In this document: piece by piece, positions 39,945-47,141 of the stretch
Numbering within the stretch: position 1 is the first letter of the stretch
Layout: every line of letters begins with the position of its first letter
NCBI RefSeq assembly: GCF_009883635.2
Contig: NZ_CP026115.2
Location: 5,890,001-5,954,000 of the forward strand
From: Pseudomonas putida
GTDB taxonomy: Bacteria > Pseudomonadota > Gammaproteobacteria > Pseudomonadales > Pseudomonadaceae
Direction: 5' to 3'
DNA length: 64,000 bases
The notes under the pieces: generated by a model
Databases searched by the model: none
Told to the model about the DNA's origin: nothing
What the model saw: only the letters and a program-made list of their open reading frames with translations
Translations under genes and position numbers: made by a program

Positions 39945-41243
39945 ATGTCTCCGCGTTTGCTGGCCATGGCGCTGGCGCCCCTGCTCGGGCTGTTCATCAT
40001 TGCCCTGGGCAACGGCTTCATGTCTTCCCTTACCACCCTGCGCCTGGACGCTGCCGGCGAATCGGCAACGACCATCGGTATCGTCTCGTCGACCTACTTC
40101 ATCGGCCTGACCCTCGGCGCCATCTTCAACGACCGGCTGATCCTGCGTATCGGCCATATCCGCGCCTACACCAGCTTCGCCTCGCTGATCGCCGCGACCA
40201 TCCTGTTGCAGGGGTTGTTCTACGACGCCACCTGGTGGTCGGTGCTGCGCCTGATCAACGGCTGGGCGGCGGTCGGCGTATTCCTGGTGATCGAAAGCTG
40301 GCTGCTGCTGGCTGGTGACGCGAAGATCCGCGGGCGCCTGCTGGCGCTGTACATGATCGCCTTCTACGGCGCGGGTGTGATCGCCCAGGCAGGCCTCGGC
40401 GTGATCACCCACCTGGGCGACAGCGCACCGTTCATGCTGGCCGGCATGCTGGCTGCGCTGTCGGTACTGCCGATCGTGATCCTGCCGCGGGTGTCGCCGC
40501 TGCTGGACCAGGTCGAGCCGCTCAAGCCACGGCAACTGCTGGGCGTGGCACCGTCGGGGCTGGTTGGCTGCTTTGGCTCCGGAGTGGTCATTGCCGGTAT
40601 CTACGCCCTGCTGCCGCTGTACCTGCAGCGCATCGGCCTGGATGTCGGTGAGGTCGGCAACATGATGGCCTGGGTGATCCTCGGCGCCATGCTGCTGCAA
40701 TACCCGGTGGGCCGCTGGTCCGACCGCAAGGACCGCCAGGATGTGCTGATCGCCCTGGCGGCGCTGTGCATGGTGCTGTCGCTGATCACGGTGTTCCTGC
40801 CGTCGGATTCGGCCTTGCTGCCGGCCATGCTGTTCCTGCTGGGTGGCGGCGTGTTCGCGCTGTACCCGGTGGCGGTCAGCCATGCTGCCGACCGCGCGCC
40901 GTCCGACGCGCTGGTACCGATGATCCAGGGCCTGCTGCTGATCAACTCGCTGGGCTCGGCCATGGCACCGTTGGCCATTTCGCCGGCCATGACCGAATTT
41001 GGCGAAGTGGGGCTGTTCTGGGCCTTTGCCGTGGTCAACCTGGGGATGGTGTGCTTCTTCCTCTGGCGTCGCGGCAAGCGCCCGGCAGCGGAGCACCCGG
41101 CACCGTTCACGGCATCGACCACCTTCTCACCGACCGGCGCCGAGCTGCGGGTGACCGAGGACCTGATGCATGCGGCGCAGGAGCATCCGCCGCTGGAACC
41201 GGTGCAACCCGCTGCGCCAACAGCGCAGGCAGAAGCCAAATGA
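39945..41243 (+). CDS. MFS transporter, YcaD-like
   Basis: The 432-residue protein has 12 hydrophobic segments and resembles YcaD: GIVSSTYFIGLTLGAIF, a VIESWLLL...RGRLLALYMIAF stretch and FALYPVAVSHA. YcaD-type proteins are putative transporters with unknown substrates. The start at 39945 has GAGGT seven bases upstream and gives a family-like N-terminus; the frame opens at 39819. An Ala/Pro/Glu-rich cytoplasmic tail (~55 residues) ends the protein. A perfect terminator follows. Confidence 0.88.
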   Translation: MSPRLLAMALAPLLGLFIIALGNGFMSSLTTLRLDAAGESATTIGIVSSTYFIGLTLGAIFNDRLILRIGHIRAYTSFASLIAATILLQGLFYDATWWSVLRLINGWAAVGVFLVIESWLLLAGDAKIRGRLLALYMIAFYGAGVIAQAGLGVITHLGDSAPFMLAGMLAALSVLPIVILPRVSPLLDQVEPLKPRQLLGVAPSGLVGCFGSGVVIAGIYALLPLYLQRIGLDVGEVGNMMAWVILGAMLLQYPVGRWSDRKDRQDVLIALAALCMVLSLITVFLPSDSALLPAMLFLLGGGVFALYPVAVSHAADRAPSDALVPMIQGLLLINSLGSAMAPLAISPAMTEFGEVGLFWAFAVVNLGMVCFFLWRRGKRPAAEHPAPFTASTTFSPTGAELRVTEDLMHAAQEHPPLEPVQPAAPTAQAEAK

Positions 41244-41249
41244 ATGAAG

Positions 41250-41274
41250 GGGCCGCCATCGCGGCCCTTTTTTT
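41250..41274 (+). terminator. Rho-independent terminator
   Basis: GGGCCGC-CATC-GCGGCCC followed by seven T bases lies seven bases after the MFS stop. It is a textbook intrinsic terminator. Confidence 0.93.
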
Positions 41275-41355
41275 CGACCGCCCGTCGCCCATGGGGCACC
41301 CCGGCACCCTCCGCCAGCCAAACGAATGACAGATCATCCGCCCAGGAGACTTGCC

Positions 41356-41661
41356 ATGATCCGCATTCACTCGCTGTTGCTCGCCCTCGCCATGGGGATC
41401 GCCGCCACCACCAGCTATGCCGCGACGGACACGACCAATACCGACAGCCATCCGAAAACCGACGAGCGCGGCGGCAAGACCGCCGGCGAAGGCAGCAGCG
41501 TCAACAGCCCGGGCAGCGGCCAGGACAATGACAGCAGCGACACCGGCAGCAACTCGGATGCCGCCGATGGCGCGGCCGGTGGCTCCAACAGCACCGGTGA
41601 AGCCACAGGCTCCGGCGCCGGGCACACCGGCGGCACTGCCGAAGACCAGGACAGCCGCTGA
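41356..41661 (+). CDS. Small exported low-complexity protein
   Basis: The 101-residue product has a Sec signal peptide (about residues 1-22, IRIHSLLLALAMGIAATTSYA) and a mature part made almost only of Gly, Ser, Thr, Asp, Ala and Asn, without cysteine or aromatic residues, so it should be disordered. AGGAG precedes the ATG at 41356. I do not recognise a function. It sits 48 bp before a PEBP gene with the same orientation and may be co-transcribed. Confidence 0.72.
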   Translation: MIRIHSLLLALAMGIAATTSYAATDTTNTDSHPKTDERGGKTAGEGSSVNSPGSGQDNDSSDTGSNSDAADGAAGGSNSTGEATGSGAGHTGGTAEDQDSR

Positions 41662-41709
41662 CCGGCAGCTGGTCTACACTGCGGCGCAAAGCCCTGCCGA
41701 GGAATCGTC

Positions 41710-42261
41710 ATGCACCTCAAACCCTGGCTGCTCGCCGCCCTGCTGCCCTGCACCGCCGTGGCTGCCGGTGGCGATTCTGCCGCGCTGTCGATCAGTTCGT
41801 CGTCATTCACCGATGGCGGTGTCATCGGCCTGCAGCAGGTTGGGCCGGATCCGGCCTGCGGTGCCGGTGAGGGGCGCACGCCGCAGTTGAGCTGGAAGAA
41901 CCTGCCCTACGGCACGCAGTCGCTGGCCTTGGTGATGTTCGACCCTGACGGCGGCAAGGGCCTCGGCGTGGTGCACTGGCTCGCCTATGACATCGACCCG
42001 GCACTCGACGGGCTGGAGGCAGGCGCTGGCTGGCAGACCAGCCAGGCGCTGATCGTCGGGCGCAATTCGCACGGCACCATGACCTATCGCGGCCCTTGCC
42101 CGCCAGCCGGGGACAAGCCGCACCACTATGCACTGACCCTGATTGCCACCGACCTGCCGCTGGGCACCTTGCCGCAAGAGCTGGATCGCAATGGCTTGAT
42201 GGAGTTGCTCAAAGACCATGCGCTGGGTGCACAGAGCCTGGTGGGCCGTTACGGGCACTGA
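41710..42261 (+). CDS. Periplasmic YbhB/PEBP-family protein
   Basis: This 183-residue protein has a signal peptide (cleavage near AVAAG, residue 19) and the phosphatidylethanolamine-binding protein fold: SFTDGG near the start, QSLALVMFDPDGG, GVVHWLAYDID, and MTYRGPCPPAGDKPHHYALTL. The anion-pocket residues (Asp-Pro-Asp, His in VVHW, and GPCPP...HHY) are present. PEBP proteins bind small anions; the role in bacteria is not clear. GAGGA precedes the ATG. The gene converges with a LysR regulator one base away. Confidence 0.92.
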   Translation: MHLKPWLLAALLPCTAVAAGGDSAALSISSSSFTDGGVIGLQQVGPDPACGAGEGRTPQLSWKNLPYGTQSLALVMFDPDGGKGLGVVHWLAYDIDPALDGLEAGAGWQTSQALIVGRNSHGTMTYRGPCPPAGDKPHHYALTLIATDLPLGTLPQELDRNGLMELLKDHALGAQSLVGRYGH

Positions 42262-42262
42262 C

Positions 42263-43195
42263 TCAACGCCAGAACTGCGCGTCGTCGACGATCCGTTCAT
42301 GGCTGGCAAACATCCCCGGCAGCTGTTCCTTGAGGTAATCGATCCAGGTCCGCACCTTGGCATCCAGGTAATGCCGCGACGGGTAGATCGCATACAGCGC
42401 GCTCTCGCGTAGCCGATAGGGCGCCAGCAAGCGCCGCAGACGCCCTTGTTCAATGGCCTGGCTGGCGGTGTAGAACGGCAGCAGGCCGATGCCCATGCCC
42501 AGCTCACTGGCCACCAGCATGGCGTCGGCGACGTTGGTCAGGAAGCTGTCACGCGGGGCGATCACGCAGTGGTCGAGCCCCTGCGGGAATACCCAATCCC
42601 CTTCGTACATCGGATACGCCATGCGCAGGCAACGGTGATCGTGCAGGTCTTCCGGCTGCTCGGGTACACCGTGGGCCTCCAGGTAGCCGGGCGCGGCGCA
42701 GGGGATGCTGAAGATGTTGCCCAGCGGCACGGCAATCAGCTGAGAATCGGGCAATGCCTCATCCACGGTGATCACCACGTCGTGCCCCTCGGCCAATGGA
42801 TCGGGGTTGCGCTGGGACAGGGTCAGCTCGATCACCACTTCCGGGCAGATCGCGTTGTAGCCGGCCACCAGCGGCATCAGCAACATGCCCAGGCCATGCG
42901 GGCAATGCAGGCGCAAGCGGCCACGCGGGGTGAGGTGCGCGCCGCGGGCTTCGTCCATGGCCTCGTCGGTCAGCGCCATGATCTGCCGCGCCCGCTCAAG
43001 AAAGCGCTCGCCCGCCTCGCTCATGCGCAAACGCCGGGTGGTGCGGTGCAGCAGGCGGGTTTGCAGCTGGTTCTCCAGCTCGGCAACGATCCGCGACACC
43101 TGCGCGGCGGAAATGTCGAGGGCATTGGCAGCTGCAGCAAAGCTGCCGCACTCCACCACCCGGGCAAAGGTACGCATGGCGTGCAGCATGTCCAT
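42263..43195 (-). CDS. LysR-family transcriptional regulator
   Basis: The 310-residue protein has an N-terminal winged helix-turn-helix (residues ~5-64: FARVVECGSFAAAANAL...SAAQVSRIVAELE) and a periplasmic-binding-like effector domain (~90-300). It is most like the CrgA/PA0477-type subgroup in its YAIYPSRHYLDAKVRTWIDY end. It is divergent from the DUF2790 gene with 125 bp between, so it may control that gene and itself. The inducer is unknown. Confidence 0.93.
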   Translation of the reverse strand: MDMLHAMRTFARVVECGSFAAAANALDISAAQVSRIVAELENQLQTRLLHRTTRRLRMSEAGERFLERARQIMALTDEAMDEARGAHLTPRGRLRLHCPHGLGMLLMPLVAGYNAICPEVVIELTLSQRNPDPLAEGHDVVITVDEALPDSQLIAVPLGNIFSIPCAAPGYLEAHGVPEQPEDLHDHRCLRMAYPMYEGDWVFPQGLDHCVIAPRDSFLTNVADAMLVASELGMGIGLLPFYTASQAIEQGRLRRLLAPYRLRESALYAIYPSRHYLDAKVRTWIDYLKEQLPGMFASHERIVDDAQFWR

Positions 43196-43275
43196 GGGGG
43201 CTGGGCTCCTTGATCGGTATTATTCGTACGTTCCAGGCAGGAATCTATCACGACTTAGCCCATTTATTGAGGATC

Positions 43276-43296
43276 ACCAATGAATACATCATTGGT
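43276..43296. promoter_or_regulatory. Perfect dyad in the LysR/DUF2790 divergent region
   Basis: ACCAATGA-ATACA-TCATTGGT (8-base arms) lies 24 bases before the DUF2790 start codon. It is a candidate site for the neighbouring LysR protein or another regulator, and overlaps the likely leader of the small gene. Confidence 0.4.
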
Positions 43297-43320
43297 AAAA
43301 CATTGAAAAAGGAGCCTGCC

Positions 43321-43581
43321 ATGAAACGTTCGATAGCTTTTGTAGCCCTGTCTGCCGCCCTTGCCTCGTTCGGCGCCTTCGCCGATGCGCCGGCCAGCCA
43401 GCCGGCCACCAGCAACTATGAGTACGGCATGACGCTGGATGTGGCCAAGGTCATCTCGATCACCCCGGCCAGCAACGCCGCCGACTGCCAGGTCGGTACC
43501 GCGCACATGGTGTATGTCGACCACCAGGGCCAGAAACGCGAAGTCGACTACCGCGAAATGGGCAACTGCTCGCAGCAGTGA
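43321..43581 (+). CDS. DUF2790 small exported protein
   Basis: The 86-residue product has a signal peptide (about 1-22, ending ASFGAFA) and a DUF2790-type mature domain with YGMTLDVAKVISI, two cysteines (DCQVG and GNCSQ) and MVYVDHQGQKREVDYREMG. The family is common in Pseudomonas and often repeated near copper or stress genes, but has no known function. AAGGAG precedes the ATG. It converges with trmK with one base between the stops. Confidence 0.9.
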   Translation: MKRSIAFVALSAALASFGAFADAPASQPATSNYEYGMTLDVAKVISITPASNAADCQVGTAHMVYVDHQGQKREVDYREMGNCSQQ

Positions 43582-43582
43582 G

Positions 43583-44278
43583 TCAGGCCAGTACCGCGTT
43601 GATCCAGCCAATCTGCCGGGCGAAGTCACGCAGCTTTTCTTGCGGGATGGCATCGCGGGCACGCTCGAAGTTGGCCAGGCTCTGCTGCTTCTGGCGCAGC
43701 ATGCGCTGCCACTTGGTCACGAATGCCGGGCTTTTCTCGCGCATCAACACAGGGCCGAAATACAGCTCTTCGGCACTGTAGGTCACCACCTCGCAAGGTT
43801 CGGCGACGATGATCTCGTAGTCGAAACGGTTTTCCCGCAGCAGTTCTTCGCTGACGATCCGGTAGCCGTTGTCCATCAGCCAGCCGCGCAATTCGCGCTC
43901 ATCGCCATTGGGCTGCAGGATCAGGCGCTCGCTGCCGTTCAGGCGCGCCTTGCCACGCTCGAGAATCTCGCACATGGTCTTGCCACCCATGCCGCACAGG
44001 CTGATGGCGGTGATGCGGTCGTCGGCCTCGATGGCCTCCAGGCCATCGGCCAGGCGTACGGTGACGGTTTCCGTCAGGCCATTGCGGCGCACGTTGCGCT
44101 GGGCCGAGGCATAGGGCGTCTGCGCCACCTCGCCGGCCACCCCGGCTTCGATCACCCCGCGCAGCGCCAGTGCCACCGGCAGGTAGCCGTGGTCCGAGCC
44201 GATATCGGCCAGGCGTGCGCCCTGCGGCACATGCGCCGCCACACGCTCCAGGCGCATGGATAATGTCTGTTCGTTCAA
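43583..44278 (-). CDS. trmK: tRNA (adenine-22-N1)-methyltransferase TrmK
   Basis: TrmK uses S-adenosylmethionine to methylate A22 of tRNA. The motifs are LADIGSDHGYLPVAL (SAM-binding motif I) and ISLCGMGGKTM (catalytic region); the C-terminal helical part (FGPVLMREKSPAFVTKW) is typical. I chose the TTG at 44278 because it gives the common N-terminus NEQTLSMRLERVA and has AAGGTG upstream; ATG 44257 is an alternative. Residues upstream of 44278 in the same frame (to 44407) are not family-like. It is divergent from ridA. Confidence 0.85.
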   Translation of the reverse strand: MNEQTLSMRLERVAAHVPQGARLADIGSDHGYLPVALALRGVIEAGVAGEVAQTPYASAQRNVRRNGLTETVTVRLADGLEAIEADDRITAISLCGMGGKTMCEILERGKARLNGSERLILQPNGDERELRGWLMDNGYRIVSEELLRENRFDYEIIVAEPCEVVTYSAEELYFGPVLMREKSPAFVTKWQRMLRQKQQSLANFERARDAIPQEKLRDFARQIGWINAVLA

Positions 44279-44418
44279 CTTCAGCACCTTGCTCAACAAT
44301 CGGCGGCGATTCTGACCGCCGGGGCGCAGCATTTCAATGCATAAGCGCCCATCGGCTCGACCCTTGCGACAGGCTCGCGTAGGCTTGCCGCTTTCCTTCC
44401 GTTGCAAGGCGAATACCC

Positions 44419-44778
44419 ATGGCAGATCTTATCTACACACCGGATTCCGACGCTGAGTCCATTTCCTCCGACGTCGCTGAGTACAACGGTATCCTGGTGA
44501 CCACGCAGATCCCGGCCGATCTCGATGCCGACATCACCCAGCAGAGCGAGAGCACCTTGCAGGCCCTGAAGGACGCCCTGGAAAAGGCCGGCAGCGGCAT
44601 GGACCGGGTGATGCACCTGACCATCTACCTGACCGACATGGCCGACCGTGCTGCCTTCAACGAGGTGTACCAGCGCTTCTTCAGCAAGCCGTGGCCGGTG
44701 CGTGCCGCCGTTGGCGTGGCTGCACTTGCTTACCCGGAAATGCGCGTCGAAGTGACTGCCATGGCCGCCAAACGCTGA
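44419..44778 (+). CDS. ridA: RidA (YjgF/YER057c/UK114) family protein
   Basis: RidA deaminases hydrolyse reactive imine and enamine intermediates of PLP enzymes. The 119-residue product is a little shorter than canonical RidA and shows MHLTIYLTDMADRAAFNEVY, FSKPWPVRAAVGVAAL and YPEMRVEVTAMA; the usual Arg of the active site is present in PVRAAVGV. Some subfamilies differ in substrate, and this one departs from the canonical SRAAVEVARLP pattern. A terminator follows. Confidence 0.85.
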   Translation: MADLIYTPDSDAESISSDVAEYNGILVTTQIPADLDADITQQSESTLQALKDALEKAGSGMDRVMHLTIYLTDMADRAAFNEVYQRFFSKPWPVRAAVGVAALAYPEMRVEVTAMAAKR

Positions 44779-44791
44779 TTACCGTTTTACC

Positions 44792-44820
44792 GGCTCCGCC
44801 TGCGGGCGGGGCCTTCTTTT
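44792..44820 (+). terminator. Rho-independent terminator
   Basis: GGCTCCGCC-TGCG-GGCGGGGCC (44792-44813) with a T-rich tail (TTCTTTT) follows ridA by 13 bases. Confidence 0.88.
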
Positions 44821-44837
44821 CGAAAGCAGGACGCTGC

Positions 44838-46934
44838 ATGCAATTCCCCCCGTTTCGCCGCAAGGCCCTGATCGCCTTGCTTCCCGGTCTGTGCCCATTG
44901 GCCCAGGCCGAACCCGTCACCACCTTCAATCTGCTGGAACCGGTGGTGGTCACCGGCACCTACGCCCCCAACCCGAGCTTTGACCTGCCCTACTCCATCG
45001 ATACCGTCGACCGCCAACAGATCGCCGATGGCCAGCTGGGCGTCAACCTGTCGGAAGCGCTCAACCGCGTGCCAGGGCTGGTTGTACAGAACCGCCAGAA
45101 CTACGCCCAGGACCTGCAGATTTCCTCGCGTGGCTATGGCGCCCGCTCGGCCTTCGGCATCCGTGGCATCAAGCTGCTCAGCGACGGCATCCCGGCCAGT
45201 ACCCCCGATGGCCAGGGCCAGGCGGCCTCGTTGAACCTGGACGTGGCTGACCGCATCGAAGTGCTGCGTGGCCCGGCTTCTGCCCTATACGGCAGCAATG
45301 CCGGTGGCGTGATCCAGATGTTCTCCCGCGATGGTTCGGGGCCGCCCAAGGTGGGCGCCGAAACCACCTTCGGCAGCGATGGCTTCAACAAGAACCACGT
45401 CTACAGCGAAGGCGGCAGCGAACAAGCCGGCTTCCTGGTCGATGCCTCGCGCATGGACACCGACGGCTACCGCGACCACAGCGCCGCCCGCCGCGACCAG
45501 ACCTTCGCCAAGGTGCACGTCAAGCCGGACGAAGACAGCCGTCTGGCGCTGATCTTCAGCACCCTGGAGCAGAACGGTACCGAAGACCCGCTGGGCCAGA
45601 CCTGGGGCGCCTACCAGCACGACCCGCGCTCGGTGGCGGCGCGCGCCGAGGAGTACGGCACGCGCAAGAGCATCCACCACCAGCAGGTGGGCATGAACTA
45701 CGAGCGCTACTTCGGCGAGGCGACCCTGCAGTTCAACCTGTATGCGGGCAAACGTAGCGTCATCCAGTACCTGTCGATCCCCAAGGGCACCCCGGCGAAC
45801 AACCGCGGTGGCGGCGTGGTCGACTTCGACCGCGAATTCCACGGCGGCACCCTGCGCTGGATCCAGCCGGTCAGCGCCGCCCCCGGCAACCTGACCCTGA
45901 CCTTCGGTGCCGACTACGACCGCAGCCGCGACGACCGCCGTGGCTTCCAGAACTTCAGCGGCGACACCCTGGGCGTGAAAGGCGACCTGCGCCGGGATGA
46001 AAAAGACACCGCCACCAGCCTCGATCCGTATGTGCAGGCCCACTGGGAACTGGACCGCTGGACCGTGGATGCCGGCCTGCGCCACAGCAGCATGGAGATG
46101 GAGGTGGACGACCACTTCCTGGCCAACGGCGATGCCAGTGGTTCGAAGAAGTACCAGCGTACGACCCCGACCCTGTCGGTGATGTACGCCTTCACTCCCG
46201 ACCTGCATGGCTACATCAGCGCCGGCCAGGGCTTCGAAACCCCGACCCAGGCCGAGATGGCCTACGCCCCCGGGGCACTGGAAGGCTTCAACTTCGGCCT
46301 GGAACCGGCCACCAGTACCCAGTACGAACTGGGCCTGAAGATGCGCCCGGATGAGCGCACGCGGATCAATGCCGCAATCTTCGAGATCCGCACCAAGGAC
46401 GAGATCGTGGTCGCGGCTTCCACCGATGGCCGCACCAGCTACCGCAACGCCGGCAAGACCCTGCGCCGTGGCTTCGAGCTGAGCGTGCAGCGTGAGCTGA
46501 ATGAGCAGTGGCAGGCCAACCTGGCCTATACCCTGCTCGACGCCACCTATGACGAGGCCTTCACCCAAGGCACTACGACCATCGACAAGGGCAATCAGCT
46601 GCCCGGCGTGCCGCGCAGCAGCCTGTTCGGTGAGCTGGTGTGGAAGCCGCGCGACGGCATCAGCATGGGGCTCGAAGGGCAGTACCGGAGCAAGGTGTAT
46701 GTCGACGACACCAACGACCAGCATGCGGCGCCGGGTTATGCGGTGTTCAACTGGCGTACGCAGTTCCAGCAACAGGTCGGGCCGTGGACGTTCCACCAGC
46801 TGGTGCGCCTGGACAACTTGCTGGACCGGCAGTATGTGGGCTCGGTGATTGTCGGCGATGGTAATGGCCGGTACTACGAGGCGGCGCCGGGCAGGTCCTG
46901 GTATGCCGGGGCCGGGCTGGAATACCAGTTCTGA
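44838..46934 (+). CDS. pqqU: TonB-dependent receptor, PqqU (YncD) family
   Basis: PqqU/YncD brings pyrroloquinoline quinone across the outer membrane. The 698-residue protein has a signal peptide (ending LAQA, residue 24), the TonB-box-like EPVVVTGTYAP, a plug domain with LVVQNRQNYAQDLQISSRGYG and STPDGQGQAASLN, and a 22-strand barrel ending in an aromatic residue (F). The YncD-specific blocks DGRTSYRNAGKT and DRQYVGSVIV...NGRYYEAAPGR are very close to the E. coli protein, so the assignment is firm. PQQ is used by Pseudomonas glucose and alcohol dehydrogenases, and the receptor is a known phage entry point. Start 44838 gives the signal peptide. Confidence 0.9.
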   Translation: MQFPPFRRKALIALLPGLCPLAQAEPVTTFNLLEPVVVTGTYAPNPSFDLPYSIDTVDRQQIADGQLGVNLSEALNRVPGLVVQNRQNYAQDLQISSRGYGARSAFGIRGIKLLSDGIPASTPDGQGQAASLNLDVADRIEVLRGPASALYGSNAGGVIQMFSRDGSGPPKVGAETTFGSDGFNKNHVYSEGGSEQAGFLVDASRMDTDGYRDHSAARRDQTFAKVHVKPDEDSRLALIFSTLEQNGTEDPLGQTWGAYQHDPRSVAARAEEYGTRKSIHHQQVGMNYERYFGEATLQFNLYAGKRSVIQYLSIPKGTPANNRGGGVVDFDREFHGGTLRWIQPVSAAPGNLTLTFGADYDRSRDDRRGFQNFSGDTLGVKGDLRRDEKDTATSLDPYVQAHWELDRWTVDAGLRHSSMEMEVDDHFLANGDASGSKKYQRTTPTLSVMYAFTPDLHGYISAGQGFETPTQAEMAYAPGALEGFNFGLEPATSTQYELGLKMRPDERTRINAAIFEIRTKDEIVVAASTDGRTSYRNAGKTLRRGFELSVQRELNEQWQANLAYTLLDATYDEAFTQGTTTIDKGNQLPGVPRSSLFGELVWKPRDGISMGLEGQYRSKVYVDDTNDQHAAPGYAVFNWRTQFQQQVGPWTFHQLVRLDNLLDRQYVGSVIVGDGNGRYYEAAPGRSWYAGAGLEYQF

Positions 46935-46940
46935 CTGTTG

Positions 46941-47045
46941 GGGCCGTTCTGCGGCCCATTCGCGGGGCAAGCCCGCTCCTACAAACCTGCGCGGTCCCTG
47001 TAGGAGCGGCGGTGCGGCGATCCGACTTGCACCGCGAAGAGGCCG
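46941..47045. repeat. Hairpin and palindromic repeat pair after pqqU
   Basis: GGGCCG-TTCTG-CGGCCC (46941-46957) is followed by two facing repeat arms with the core TTCGCGGGGCAAGCCCGCTCCTACA (46959-46983) and TGTAGGAGCGG...CCGCGAA (46999-47038). The second arm is a longer variant. This probably serves as the transcription end of pqqU and is part of the P. putida-type repeat family. Confidence 0.75.
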
Positions 47046-47141
47046 GCACAGCAGCACACCTCTCGGCACTCAAAGATGCCACCCGCCCCATTCCCCGCTA
47101 CAATGCCGCCCTAAACCGTGACAGCCCGAACCTATAACGAC

